64,000 bases of DNA. It comes from Gemmatimonadota bacterium (GTDB lineage Bacteria > Gemmatimonadota > Gemmatimonadetes > Palauibacterales > Palauibacteraceae). Where the stretch lies: NCBI GenBank assembly GCA_029262175.1, contig JAJCZV010000205.1, positions 43,841 to 107,840 of the forward strand, read 5' to 3'. Below, one piece after another: positions 50,680 through 59,456 of this stretch; position 1 is the stretch's first letter; each line of letters starts with the position of its first letter. Under the pieces are notes generated by a model that did no database searches, had not been told where the DNA came from, and saw only the letters and a list, made by a program, of their open reading frames with translations. The position numbers were made by a program, and so were the translations under genes.

Positions 50680-52142
50680 CCCTGTCCGATTTGGTCGCGG
50701 CGTCGGCCGATCGTCCGGCTCTGCTCGCCGAGTCTCAGGAGTGGTCGTATCGCGAACTGGCCAGCGCCGCCGAGACGCTGGCCACCGCGCTGGTGGCCCG
50801 ACAGACCGACGTCACCCGACCCATCGGGCATGCATTCGATTTGACGCCCGAGGGGGTCGTAGCCGCGCTCGCGGTTTCAAAGGCAGGATCCAGGCTCGCC
50901 CCGGCGCACACGGCTTGGAAGCGCCCGGAGCGCGAGCGGTTCGTCCGCGCGATCCAGCCGGAGATGATCCTCTCCTCCGAAGATCGGCCGTGGCTCGACG
51001 GCGAGTGGAGACGAGAAGTGCTCCTGTTGCCGGGATTCGGCCCGGTCTCCGTCTGTACGCGCGCGGTCGCTGCGGAAGATCCGGGTCTGTCGGCGCCTGC
51101 CGGCACCGAGGTGGCCCTTTGGACCTCGGGAAGCGGCGGCGCGCCAAAGATCGTTGCGCACACCTGGTCGGCGCTGATCGCGAACGCACGCGCAGCCAAC
51201 GAACGGTTGGGGTTCGAGGCGGATTCGGTGTGGCTCACGACGCTCGCTTGGGCCCACATTGGCGGCCTTGCCGTCATTCCCCGCGCCGCTGCCGCGGGGG
51301 CCGCGCTCGCGTTCGGCGCGACTCGGTTCGATGCATCGTTGGCCCTCCAGCGATTGCGAGAACGGGGCGTGACCCATGTGTCGCTGGTCCCGGCGATGGC
51401 GCACCGCCTCATCGGGCGTGCCGAACCTCCCCCCGCTTCGCTTCGCGTGGCCCTTGTCGGGGGCGCGGCCATGCCCGCGACCGTGACGGCTCGCGCAGTT
51501 TCGGAAGGCTGGCCGATCTCGCTCACCTACGGCATGACCGAGGCGGGATCTCAGGTCGCGACCGCCTCCCCCGAAGAGGCGCGGATGCGACCCAACTGCG
51601 TCGGTCTCCCCCTCGCCAGCGCGCAGGTTCGAATTGAACCCGTGGGCGACGACGCCTTGGGAAACGGCGACGCGGGGCAGGGGCCGAAAACCACCGGCGA
51701 GATCTGCCTCCGCGGTCCCGGGTTGTTTCTGGGATATTTTGGCGTCCCGGCCCGCGATCCGGCGACCTGGTTCGCGACCGGGGACCTCGGCGCGCTGGAT
51801 GAAGACGGGCGCCTGCGCGTGACGGGCAGGCGCAGCGCGCGCATCGTATCGGGCGGCGCGAACGTAGACCCATCTCAAGTGGAGGCCGAAGTCGCCAGGC
51901 ACCCGGATGTTCGAGAGGTCTGCGTGGTCGGCGTGCCAGACCCCGTGTGGGGTGAGGTGGTGGCCTGCGTGGTCGCGACTGGACGCGACGATATCGAGGA
52001 GGAACTCGATGCTTGGACCAAAGAAAGACTGTCCGGCGCCCGCGCGCCGCGTCGCTGGAAAACCGTACCTTCGTTGCCCCGGACCGCCACCGGCAAGGTG
52101 GATCGAGTGGGCGTCAGAGAACTGTTCACTACGGACGCATAA
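50676..52142 (+). CDS. menE: o-Succinylbenzoate-CoA ligase MenE
   Basis: MenE activates o-succinylbenzoate with CoA and ATP. The 488-residue protein has the adenylation motifs: LWTSGSGGAPKIVAHTWSAL (P-loop), LTYGMTEAGSQVATAS, WFATGDLGALDEDGRLRVTGR and a C-terminal lid ending in PRTATGKVDR. Context fixes MenE rather than another acyl-CoA ligase. I chose TTG 50676, which forms a TTGA overlap with menA like other junctions here; GTG 50667 is the in-frame alternative. menC and menH are absent from the window. Confidence 0.9.
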   Translation: MTLSDLVAASADRPALLAESQEWSYRELASAAETLATALVARQTDVTRPIGHAFDLTPEGVVAALAVSKAGSRLAPAHTAWKRPERERFVRAIQPEMILSSEDRPWLDGEWRREVLLLPGFGPVSVCTRAVAAEDPGLSAPAGTEVALWTSGSGGAPKIVAHTWSALIANARAANERLGFEADSVWLTTLAWAHIGGLAVIPRAAAAGAALAFGATRFDASLALQRLRERGVTHVSLVPAMAHRLIGRAEPPPASLRVALVGGAAMPATVTARAVSEGWPISLTYGMTEAGSQVATASPEEARMRPNCVGLPLASAQVRIEPVGDDALGNGDAGQGPKTTGEICLRGPGLFLGYFGVPARDPATWFATGDLGALDEDGRLRVTGRRSARIVSGGANVDPSQVEAEVARHPDVREVCVVGVPDPVWGEVVACVVATGRDDIEEELDAWTKERLSGARAPRRWKTVPSLPRTATGKVDRVGVRELFTTDA

Positions 52143-52148
52143 AACGAC

Positions 52149-53318
52149 ATGACCACGGCTACGCAGACGGGTCTCGCATCACAGAAGGCCGAGTTTCAGC
52201 TCGACCCAGGCGCGCACTATCTGAACTGCGCGTACCTCGGTCCCATTTGCCGATCCGTCGAGGCGGCCGGTATCGCCGGCGTCCGGCAGAAACGCTCGCC
52301 GACTCCGTTCCCGACCGAGGCCTTCTTTACGGGCTGCGATGAGGTGCGGGATCGTTTTTCCGCCCTGGTGGGAGGCGCCCCGGAACGGGTCGCCATCGTT
52401 CCCTCGGCCTCCTACGGTCTCACGACCGCGGCCCGGAACGTCCGACTGGAAGCGGGCCAGCGCATCGTCATCCTGGGCGAGCAGTTCCCCAGCAACGTTT
52501 ACATCTGGCGTCGACTCGCGGCCGAGCACGACTGCGATCTCCATAGCGTCGAGCGCCCCGGACCGCCTCCCTCCGGCGCGCTCTGGAACGAGCGCCTGCT
52601 CGAGGCCATTACACCCCACACGGCCGTCGTGGCGCTCCCTCATACGCATTGGACCGACGGGACGCGCATCGACCTCGAAGCTGCAGGAGCCCGCGCTCGA
52701 GAGGTGGGCGCCGCGTTCATCATCGACGCCTCTCAGTCGGTCGGGGCGATCCCGTTCGACGTGGAAACCCTTCGCCCCGATGCACTGATTGCGGTTGGCT
52801 ACAAGTGGTTGATGGGACCGTACTCGACTTGCCTCGGCTACTTCGGAGAACGGTTTGACGACGGCGTCCCCCTCGAAGAAACCTGGATCTCGCGCCAGGG
52901 ATCCGAAGACTTTCAGGCGCTGGTCGACTACAACGACGCCTATCGACCCGGCGCCGCGCGCTACGACGTCGGGGAGACGTCCAACTTTATCTTGCTGCCG
53001 ATGTTGATCGAGGCGCTCGACCGTATTCTCGAGTGGCAGCCGTCCCGAATCCGGGACTACAACACCAGTCTGCTGTGCGGACTAGCCCAGGAACTCCGCG
53101 ATCGCGGTTGGGCGATGGAGGACGACGACTGGCGGTCGGGTCACATCCTCGGGGTCCGCCTCCCCGATGGGTGGGATCTCAAGTCGCTCCAAGCCCGTCT
53201 CGTCGAGTCGGACGTCTATGCGTCGCTGCGCGGCGATGCCCTGCGTGTCTCTCCCAACGTCTACAACGAGCCGGAAGACATCGACGCATTGCGGGGGGTG
53301 TTGGAGGCCTTTGGCTGA
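52149..53318 (+). CDS. PLP enzyme of the class V aminotransferase family
   Basis: A PLP-dependent enzyme of 389 residues with the cysteine-desulfurase/isopenicillin-N-epimerase fold. It has DASQSVGAIPFDVETLRPDAL for the PLP-binding Asp and Gln, and AVGYKWLMGPYSTCLGYF with the Schiff-base Lys. The end includes VSPNVYNEPEDIDAL. No catalytic Cys loop of the IscS type is visible, so an epimerase, lyase (kynureninase-like) or transaminase role is more likely than desulfuration. It starts 6 bp after menE and ends the plus-strand men cluster; a role in quinone synthesis is not shown. Confidence 0.85.
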   Translation: MTTATQTGLASQKAEFQLDPGAHYLNCAYLGPICRSVEAAGIAGVRQKRSPTPFPTEAFFTGCDEVRDRFSALVGGAPERVAIVPSASYGLTTAARNVRLEAGQRIVILGEQFPSNVYIWRRLAAEHDCDLHSVERPGPPPSGALWNERLLEAITPHTAVVALPHTHWTDGTRIDLEAAGARAREVGAAFIIDASQSVGAIPFDVETLRPDALIAVGYKWLMGPYSTCLGYFGERFDDGVPLEETWISRQGSEDFQALVDYNDAYRPGAARYDVGETSNFILLPMLIEALDRILEWQPSRIRDYNTSLLCGLAQELRDRGWAMEDDDWRSGHILGVRLPDGWDLKSLQARLVESDVYASLRGDALRVSPNVYNEPEDIDALRGVLEAFG

Positions 53319-53364
53319 TCGAGCCTGCCAACAGACCCGCCAAGACCGACAAGCCAAGTGAAGA

Positions 53365-53382
53365 GACTCGAGTCCTAGACTC
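53365..53382. repeat. Overlapping short palindromes between convergent genes
   Basis: GACTCGAGTC (53365-53374) is palindromic, and GAGTC-CTA-GACTC (53370-53382) forms an alternative hairpin that includes the stop codon of the minus-strand gene. They lie between converging genes and may help end transcription. Confidence 0.3.
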
Positions 53383-54616
53383 TAAGATCGAGATCGGGGT
53401 CTACCGTCGGAGTCTCGCGGCGCCGAACCATGAGGAGCCGTCCGCTTTCTTTGCGTGCGTTGTAGCCGAGCAAGTGCAGCAGGCCCATCACGAAGCGATT
53501 GCGGGCGACGGCCGATAGCACCACCGCGTCGCTTCGATCGGGATGTACTCGAACGCCGGGTAGCCACCCTGCCACTCGATCTGCGCGCGCCCGCCGTAGC
53601 GACTTCGAGACCCTGAGCCAGGCCGGATTCAAACGTCGGACGAGAAAGAACCCGTCGTCACCCTTCGATTGGTACAGCGGAAGAAAGACCCGTCCGGAAG
53701 ACGGCGCCAGGACGATGCCCTTGGCATCGGTTCCGAGTTCATCGCCCCGCCGCGCCCGATCGAAGTTCTTGAACCCCGGCTTCATGCGAAATCGGTCTTC
53801 CTCGGAAACCCCGTGTCGGTAGCGAATGTCGACGACATGCGGTAACCCATGCGCGCGCTCCGCGAGCCGCTCCCAGCGGATCGGGAGGTCGGGAATCCGC
53901 ACCTCGGGGACGACCCCGGTCGCGGCAAAGAGCAGCCAAAGCGCGTCCTCGTGCGCGGAGACGGATTCGGGCGCGCTGTGCGCTCCGCCCTCGATTCCGA
54001 TGCTGCGCCAGCCGAGCTGATCGAAGTATTGGAGCATGGCGCCGTCGATCTGTTCCTCGAGCCCCAACACGACCGGTATCGGTAGCTGTCGGGCCAACGC
54101 ACGGTTTTGCAGCGTGTCGCCGAGCGTAGTAAAGGGCGCGCTCTCGGCCGACGTCGTGTGGAGGTCGATGACGATCACCGGTCCCCGTGCACGCTGGACT
54201 TCCTCACGGATCGCGGCGAGAAGCTCTCGCTGCTCCCCGAGTTCCACGCTCCCGACCATGGGGAGGGGAGGTTCCGTCAGCGCCGGACCGTCGGCCCGCA
54301 GAGACTGGAGAATCGCGACGACCCGATCTCGCTGCCAAACGCGGTTGAGGTCCTCATCGACAAAACGTTCGCCGATTTCGAGCGCGCTGAGGTTGCCACG
54401 CAGCCCCACGATGTCGCCTCGGATCTCGCACTTCTGTTCACGCAGCGACTCGATCACCAGCTTCAACGCCTCGATCCCGGCGGGCTCATTCCCGTGGAGC
54501 GAAGAGACACAAAGAAACAGGGGCCCCGGCTCGTCGCCGCGGTGGGCGCCGATGAGACGACGCGCGCGGTCCTCGTCTTTTGGCCGGGCGCTGGCTGCGT
54601 CGGAGCTCGTGGTCAC
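53375..54616 (-). CDS. Succinylglutamate desuccinylase/aspartoacylase family zinc hydrolase
   Basis: A 413-residue M14-like zinc hydrolase. The zinc ligands HxxE lie in VSSLHGNEPAGIEAL, the substrate-binding RGN in VGLRGNLSALEIGERFVDEDLNR and the third ligand His in IDLHTTSAESAPFT. The C-terminal third has extra beta sequence (APSSGRVFLPLYQSKGDDGFFL). Relatives cleave N-acyl amino acids; the true substrate is unknown. It starts with GTG at 54614-54616, 37 bp after phhB on the same strand. Confidence 0.87.
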   Translation of the reverse strand: MTTSSDAASARPKDEDRARRLIGAHRGDEPGPLFLCVSSLHGNEPAGIEALKLVIESLREQKCEIRGDIVGLRGNLSALEIGERFVDEDLNRVWQRDRVVAILQSLRADGPALTEPPLPMVGSVELGEQRELLAAIREEVQRARGPVIVIDLHTTSAESAPFTTLGDTLQNRALARQLPIPVVLGLEEQIDGAMLQYFDQLGWRSIGIEGGAHSAPESVSAHEDALWLLFAATGVVPEVRIPDLPIRWERLAERAHGLPHVVDIRYRHGVSEEDRFRMKPGFKNFDRARRGDELGTDAKGIVLAPSSGRVFLPLYQSKGDDGFFLVRRLNPAWLRVSKSLRRARADRVAGWLPGVRVHPDRSDAVVLSAVARNRFVMGLLHLLGYNARKESGRLLMVRRRETPTVDPDLDLRV

Positions 54617-54653
54617 GGGAACTCCAGCCCGGTCATAGATCGCATGAGGCGGC

Positions 54654-54989
54654 TCACGCGTACAACGCCTCGGTCTTTGCGGCGAAGGCGAAGTCGCTCT
54701 CCGTGAGCCCGTCGATCTTGTGCGTCCAAATCTGCACGCGTGCCTTCCCCCAGGACATGTACAGATCCGGGTGATGGTCCTGTTCTTCGGACATGGCGCC
54801 GACCCGATTGATAAACGCGAGAGCGGTCACGAAGTCGGGAAACGTGTATTCCTTCTCCAGGTGGTGGCCGTCGATCACGCGCCAACCCGCGTCCAGCTCA
54901 TCGCGGAACTTGTCGAGTTCCGCGCCAGCGAGCGGTGGAACGCCCCCGCGACAAGGCACGCACGGCATTTCGAACAATCTGCTAGACAT
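54654..54989 (-). CDS. phhB: Pterin-4a-carbinolamine dehydratase
   Basis: This family dehydrates 4a-hydroxytetrahydrobiopterin formed by aromatic amino-acid hydroxylases. The 111-residue product has LEKEYTFPDFVTALAFINRVG and the active-site motif EEQDHHPDLYMSWGKARVQIWTH. No phenylalanine hydroxylase gene is in the window, so a different role (for example with molybdopterin) is possible. I chose the ATG at 54987-54989 because a run of seven G lies directly upstream on this strand; the frame stays open a further 13 codons upstream. Confidence 0.92.
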   Translation of the reverse strand: MSSRLFEMPCVPCRGGVPPLAGAELDKFRDELDAGWRVIDGHHLEKEYTFPDFVTALAFINRVGAMSEEQDHHPDLYMSWGKARVQIWTHKIDGLTESDFAFAAKTEALYA

Positions 54990-55131
54990 TCCCCCCCATG
55001 AGTCCCTTTGGGTGCGCCGGTCGGGCACCTGGATTTCGCCGGCTACGCCGGCTCGAGTCGCAAGGAATCAAACCTCGTGGAGTCGGGGATAGGACGCAAA
55101 TGGGGTCCGCCCGGAAGTCCGTGAGCTCCGC

Positions 55132-56736
55132 CTAGCCGTTTCCGATGCCCTCGAACGGATCCTGATCATCGTCCTCGAACACTTCCTTGGGGATGGGCCC
55201 GGGCCTGCCCGAACTCCGGTTTCGCTCAAACTCGATGACCTCGGCCGCGGCCTGCGGCACCGCCGGACGTTTGCCTCGTCGCTTCGACCGATACAGCGTG
55301 ATGTCCGCCTCACGAAGTAGGGCCTTCGCATCGGCTCCCGCCTGTGGAAACATCGAAAGCCCGATCGAAATCGAGAGATCCAAATCCCCACCATCTTCGG
55401 ACATCAAGTGGAGCCCTCGCACCGTCGCATCCAGCCGGTCCATGACTTCGCGGCCTCGGTCTTCGTCGGCCTCGACCAACAATGCGGCGAACTCGTCGCC
55501 ACCGAGGCGCGCAAGGATGTCCGTGTCGCGCAGCGTGATCTTCATGACGTCGGCGATGGCTTGCAGCGCGCGATCGCCCGACAGGTGCCCGTGAACATCG
55601 TTGATCTTCTTGAGTCGGTCGCAGTCGAGCAGCAGCAACACCAGCTTCTCATCATAACGCTGGGCCCGTCGGACATGCGCCTCGAGCTTTTCGACGAAGT
55701 AGCGTCGGTTGTTGAGCGACGTGAGCGGGTCCGTAATGGCGAGGCAGCGCATCTCTTCTGCGAGCTGGGCGGCGCGGATCACCACCGCGGCCTGCTGGGC
55801 GACCACCGTCAACGGCTGTACGTCTTCGTCATCATACATACCCGTCGTCAGCGACTCCGCGTTGAGTACGCCGATCACGCGGCCATCGACCTTTAGCGGC
55901 AGTGCGATCTCGCTGCGTGCGCCCGGGACCCCTTCGATGTAATCGCTCACGGTGGACAGATCGTTCACGAGCTGGACTTCGCCGGTCTCCGCACATCGTC
56001 CGGTGACGCCCCGTCCAACTGGAATACGAAGCAGCTGGACGCCCTCGGAGTAGCCCCGCGAGGCTCGCACGGTGAGCGAACGAGTGGCCTCGTCGAGCAG
56101 AAGCACCGCGACGTGGCCGTCCGGCACCAGTTCCTCGGTCACCCCGAGTATGGCGGTCAACGTCGTATCGAGATCATCCTGACCGCTCGCCAACTGACTG
56201 ATTCGGTACAGCGCGTTGAGTTGATCGATCCGGTGCTGCAGACGCTCGCGTGCGCGCGCGCCGAGGATCGCGAGTCCGGCTTGTGAACCAAGAACGGTGA
56301 GAAGCTTCTCGTGCGTCTCGGTGAAGGCGTCAGGTTGTGACGACTCGAGGTTGAAGACGCCCGCGACCTGATTTGAGACGATCATGGGGACGACGAGGCT
56401 CGAGCGGGCACCGGGGAGCCCGGCCACGTACCGGGGGTCGTTTGATACGTCTCCCACACGAACCGCCTGACGGTGCTCGGCCGCCCACCCCGAAAGACCG
56501 TGTCCGCGGGGCATCATCGTTTCGCGTACTTCGTCTCGTCGCTCGTCGTATCCCTGGACCCGTCGAACGCGCAGACGGCCGCTCTCGGGCTCGTACAGCA
56601 TGAGCGCGCAGTGCTCAAACGGGATCAGGCTTCGCGCCTGTCCCATGACGATCGAAAGCAGATCGTCCAACTGGTCGCTGAGCCCAATGCGACAGGTCGC
56701 ATGGTATAGCTCAGTAAGCGTCTCGAGTTCGTTCAT
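55132..56736 (-). CDS. Diguanylate cyclase with two GAF domains
   Basis: A cytoplasmic c-di-GMP synthase of 534 residues. GAF1 spans about 10-165 (GHGLSGWAAEHRQAVRVGDVSNDPRY), GAF2 about 175-335 (GRGVTGRCAETGEVQLVNDLS, ALPLKVDGRVIGVLNAES). The GGDEF domain follows, with the intact active site ARLGGDEFAALL. An RxxD inhibitory site (RDTD) lies five residues before GGDEF, so product inhibition is likely. GAF domains usually bind small ligands or sense redox state. ATG at 56734-56736 matches the domain start. The 378-bp upstream region carries two similar palindromes. Confidence 0.94.
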   Translation of the reverse strand: MNELETLTELYHATCRIGLSDQLDDLLSIVMGQARSLIPFEHCALMLYEPESGRLRVRRVQGYDERRDEVRETMMPRGHGLSGWAAEHRQAVRVGDVSNDPRYVAGLPGARSSLVVPMIVSNQVAGVFNLESSQPDAFTETHEKLLTVLGSQAGLAILGARARERLQHRIDQLNALYRISQLASGQDDLDTTLTAILGVTEELVPDGHVAVLLLDEATRSLTVRASRGYSEGVQLLRIPVGRGVTGRCAETGEVQLVNDLSTVSDYIEGVPGARSEIALPLKVDGRVIGVLNAESLTTGMYDDEDVQPLTVVAQQAAVVIRAAQLAEEMRCLAITDPLTSLNNRRYFVEKLEAHVRRAQRYDEKLVLLLLDCDRLKKINDVHGHLSGDRALQAIADVMKITLRDTDILARLGGDEFAALLVEADEDRGREVMDRLDATVRGLHLMSEDGGDLDLSISIGLSMFPQAGADAKALLREADITLYRSKRRGKRPAVPQAAAEVIEFERNRSSGRPGPIPKEVFEDDDQDPFEGIGNG

Positions 56737-56870
56737 ATCCGGGCCTTTAGGTTCAAAGGCCGCGCCACCAGAAAGCGGAAGCAAGGCTGTTGCACAGGCC
56801 CGGGCCCACCCGCCCCGACGCTCGGAGCGATCCGCACTTCGTCGTCGTCCTCAGGGGTCGAGGGTGCGAG

Positions 56871-56909
56871 TTACCCTCGGGTGAGAATCTGTCTCATTAC
56901 CCTAGGTGA
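56871..56909. promoter_or_regulatory. Pair of related palindromes, possible operator
   Basis: TTACCCTCGGGTGA (56871-56884) and TTACCCTAGGTGA (56897-56909) share TTACCC and GGTGA halves; each is a near-palindrome. Their centres are about 26 bp apart, roughly 2.5 helix turns, at about 135-175 bp upstream of the GGDEF gene. This suggests a dimeric regulator binding twice. Confidence 0.35.
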
Positions 56910-56951
56910 TCGAGGTTAAGCGGCGTTGAAATAATGAGTTATGATCGTCGT

Positions 56952-56968
56952 CTAGAAAGACAATCTAG
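56952..56968. repeat. Inverted repeat CTAGA-N7-TCTAG
   Basis: A perfect 5-bp inverted repeat with a 7-bp centre in the AT-richer part of the GGDEF upstream region. It may be a regulator site; evidence is only the symmetry. Confidence 0.25.
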
Positions 56969-57114
56969 TCTAGCGCTGACCGGGTTCACATCTGGAGAAG
57001 AGGGGCCCGCCGCAGGGTCGCGCCTGCAAAATTTGCGGTCCTCGACGCGCGGCGGCCACTTGTCGCGGCGTCTCCACGGATCGCGTTCTGCCGAGGCGCT
57101 CGCTTTTCGCCCCT

Positions 57115-57585
57115 CTACGCCGCGGCCTCCACCGCGTCCCTCACGGCGTCATAATCCGGCTCGATCTCGGAGTCTTCTGACACCCAGGTATACGCGACCT
57201 TTCCCTCCCGGTCGATGACGAATGCGGCCCGTTTCGAGACCCCGCGTAGCCCGAAGAATTCCTCATAGAGGACGTCCCAGGCCGAAGAGGCCTCACGATT
57301 GAAATCCGATAGCAGCGGGAAGGGGAGGTTCTCGACGTCTCGGAACCGGGCCGTAACGAAGGGGCTGTCCACCGAGATCCCGAAGACGGTGGCGTCGACG
57401 TCTTGGTATTCGTCCCAGCGGTCTCTCACCGTACAAAGCTCCGTGGTACAGACACCGCTGAACGCGAGGGGGAAGAACAGCAACGCGATCTTGGACTCCC
57501 CGAGGTAATCATCGAGGTCGACGAACTCGCCGGGTTGATAGGGGAGCTTGAACGTGGGGGCGGGGTCGCCGATTTGGATGGTCAT
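57115..57585 (-). CDS. Peroxiredoxin (AhpC/TSA family, Bcp/AhpE-like)
   Basis: A thiol peroxidase of 156 residues that reduces hydroperoxides. The peroxidatic Cys lies in PLAFSGVCTTELC, with the family Thr replaced by Ser-Gly-Val as in AhpE-type enzymes. A second Cys five residues on has the spacing of atypical two-Cys Bcp proteins, so an intramolecular disulfide is possible. FGISVDSPFVTARFRD and RAAFVIDREGKVAYTWV complete the fold. GAGGAG precedes the ATG. It lies 35 bp after the M2 peptidase on the same strand. Confidence 0.93.
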   Translation of the reverse strand: MTIQIGDPAPTFKLPYQPGEFVDLDDYLGESKIALLFFPLAFSGVCTTELCTVRDRWDEYQDVDATVFGISVDSPFVTARFRDVENLPFPLLSDFNREASSAWDVLYEEFFGLRGVSKRAAFVIDREGKVAYTWVSEDSEIEPDYDAVRDAVEAAA

Positions 57586-57620
57586 GGGCTCCTCTGACGA
57601 TTAAGGAGCGCCTCGTGACC

Positions 57621-59456
57621 TCACGGACTCTCCTGGGGCAGCGTATGATCGCGACCGCGGTTCTGTTCGCGCAGCCAACCGAGTAGGGGCGAGAAATACT
57701 CGGCCATCGCCTGCCCGTCGAGGTCTTGTCCCGTCGTCTCGCGGATCAGCGTTTTCCACGGGCGCGTTGCTCCGGCCTCCAACAGCGGCTTGAGGACATC
57801 GCCGACGCCCCGCGCGCCGTAGTAGTCGGTGTTATGGGGATCCTGCCCCAACACTTCCTCGGCGATCTTGTCGTGGAGTTGGAAGAGAAGCGCGTGCGCG
57901 ATCGCGTAGTCGTAGTATTCGGCGGGATCGTTCGTGATGTGCGTCTTGCTTGCGGCGTCCGCGAACTCCTCGCCGCGCGGCGAGGGAGGAACGATGCCCT
58001 GGTAGGCCCGCTTGAGCTCCCACCAACGCCGATTGATCGAACGTTCATCGATCTCGCCGCGATAGAGCTCGTCTTCGTACCGCGTCATCACGCCCGCGGA
58101 AAACGGCATGAAGGAGACGAAGCGAAGCGCCTCTCGCAGGAGCCCCGCGGTTTGCGTACTCGGAGTATTCGACTCGGAGATCAACCCTCGGTTGGCGAGA
58201 TATGCGCCCTGCATCGAGGCGAGTCCGAGCAAGCTGCCCACCGCCTCGTGTACCGCTCGATTGGCGCCGGTGCGGAGAAACACGGGCACCTCATCGCGGC
58301 CGTACGACAAGTAGTAGTAGATGTGGCCCAGCTCATGATGCGTCGTCTCGTACCAACGCGCGTCTGATTCGACGCTCATCAAGGCGCGGACGTCGCGCTC
58401 CAAGTCCACGTGCCACGCGGATGCGTGCGTGTTCTTGCGGTAGTCCGCCTGTGGCGGAGCGGGGAATAACGACGATCGGTCGTAGAACGAAGAGGGGAGC
58501 GACTCGAACCCAACGCTTTGGTAAAAGTCCTCGGCCTCGCGTACGATCCATTCGGGCGTCTGGCCGGCCAACGCGTCATCGAGTTCTGATCGATCGGATT
58601 CGACCAACGCGCTCCAGTCCGAGCCCCACCGACCGGGGAGCCAATGGGCCGGGAGGTATTCGGGCACCGCTCGACTGTATCTCCCGGCGAGCTCGTATCG
58701 CGCCCAGGTGTGCAACTCTCGATACAGCGGCCAAATGTCGGCGATCAAACCGTCGGTCAACTCGAGCAGCTCGGTGCGAGACACCTCATAGCCGCTGGTC
58801 TTGAACTCAGCGAAGTCCTCAAAGCCGAACCGTTGGACCGGTTCGTTGCGAGCGTCGCGCAGATCCAGAAGTCGCGGACGCAGCGCCTGTCCGACCTTCT
58901 TCGACGCCTCCCACGCAGCGAGACGTTCCGCCTCGTCGCGGCTGCTGCGCAGTAGTCGGTCGAGTTCGTTCGTGGTCACCGATCGTCCGTCGATCTGAAA
59001 GTCGAAACCGAACAGCGTCTCGACCTGCTGGTTCTCGAGACGGATGCGGCGTTCGACCGCCGCTCGAGCATCGGCTGCGTAAGGCGCCGATGCGCGCAAC
59101 ATCGCTTCGAGTTGTCGCCGCTGGATGGGGCTGAGATCGCTGCCGGCGAGCGCGCCACGGATTCGGTCTTGGGCCTCGGCATCACCGGCGAACTTCGCGA
59201 GTGCCAAATGCGCGCGCTCACTTCGTTCGGCCGCCGTCGGGTCGCCAGGGATGATCCGGGTATTGAGCGCCCAGTCGGCTTCGCTGACGTCGATGCGAAG
59301 CGCCCGATACTCGTTGCCGTAGCGATCGAGAAAACCGGGAAGATCGTCCTCGCGAGCCGCGTCGCCGCGGTCGGTCAGATCGTGATCGGAGAACCCGGCG
59401 TCGCACGCGCCGAGCGCGAGGACGAAAAGCAGACCCGCCTTAGAAAGCGCCGCCAC
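57621..59456 (-). CDS. M2-family metallopeptidase, probable lipoprotein
   Basis: A dipeptidyl carboxypeptidase-like enzyme of the angiotensin-converting-enzyme family (M2), 611 residues. The zinc site is HHELGHIYYYLSYG (HExxH) with the third ligand Glu in GANRAVHEAVGSLLG, the same layout as ACE. The N-terminus has a lipobox (VLALGAC, Cys18), so it is probably membrane-anchored in the periplasm. I chose GTG 59456, which follows GGAGGT and overlaps the DUF2207 gene by 17 bp; the frame is open to 59519 in a Gly/Ala-biased region. Its natural peptide substrates are unknown. Confidence 0.92.
   Translation of the reverse strand: MAALSKAGLLFVLALGACDAGFSDHDLTDRGDAAREDDLPGFLDRYGNEYRALRIDVSEADWALNTRIIPGDPTAAERSERAHLALAKFAGDAEAQDRIRGALAGSDLSPIQRRQLEAMLRASAPYAADARAAVERRIRLENQQVETLFGFDFQIDGRSVTTNELDRLLRSSRDEAERLAAWEASKKVGQALRPRLLDLRDARNEPVQRFGFEDFAEFKTSGYEVSRTELLELTDGLIADIWPLYRELHTWARYELAGRYSRAVPEYLPAHWLPGRWGSDWSALVESDRSELDDALAGQTPEWIVREAEDFYQSVGFESLPSSFYDRSSLFPAPPQADYRKNTHASAWHVDLERDVRALMSVESDARWYETTHHELGHIYYYLSYGRDEVPVFLRTGANRAVHEAVGSLLGLASMQGAYLANRGLISESNTPSTQTAGLLREALRFVSFMPFSAGVMTRYEDELYRGEIDERSINRRWWELKRAYQGIVPPSPRGEEFADAASKTHITNDPAEYYDYAIAHALLFQLHDKIAEEVLGQDPHNTDYYGARGVGDVLKPLLEAGATRPWKTLIRETTGQDLDGQAMAEYFSPLLGWLREQNRGRDHTLPQESP

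Larger units (their letters stand above)
56737..57114. other. 378-bp non-coding region upstream of the GGDEF gene
   Basis: No convincing gene. It holds two related palindromes (56871-56884 and 56897-56909) and a CTAGA-N7-TCTAG repeat (56952-56968). I found no clear -10/-35 pair for the minus strand. A 94-codon plus-strand frame from 56934 has skewed Arg/Ser/Pro composition and runs into peroxiredoxin, so I do not count it. Confidence 0.6.

Noticed and set aside
55068..55131. Possible 3' end of a tmRNA or tRNA on the minus strand
   Set aside because: A GACTCCAC-like end caught the eye, but there is no T-loop (TTCGA-type) or acceptor partner.
56934..57218. 94-codon plus-strand frame before the peroxiredoxin gene
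   Set aside because: Arg/Ser/Pro-biased, no ribosome binding site, and it overlaps the end of the peroxiredoxin gene on the other strand.
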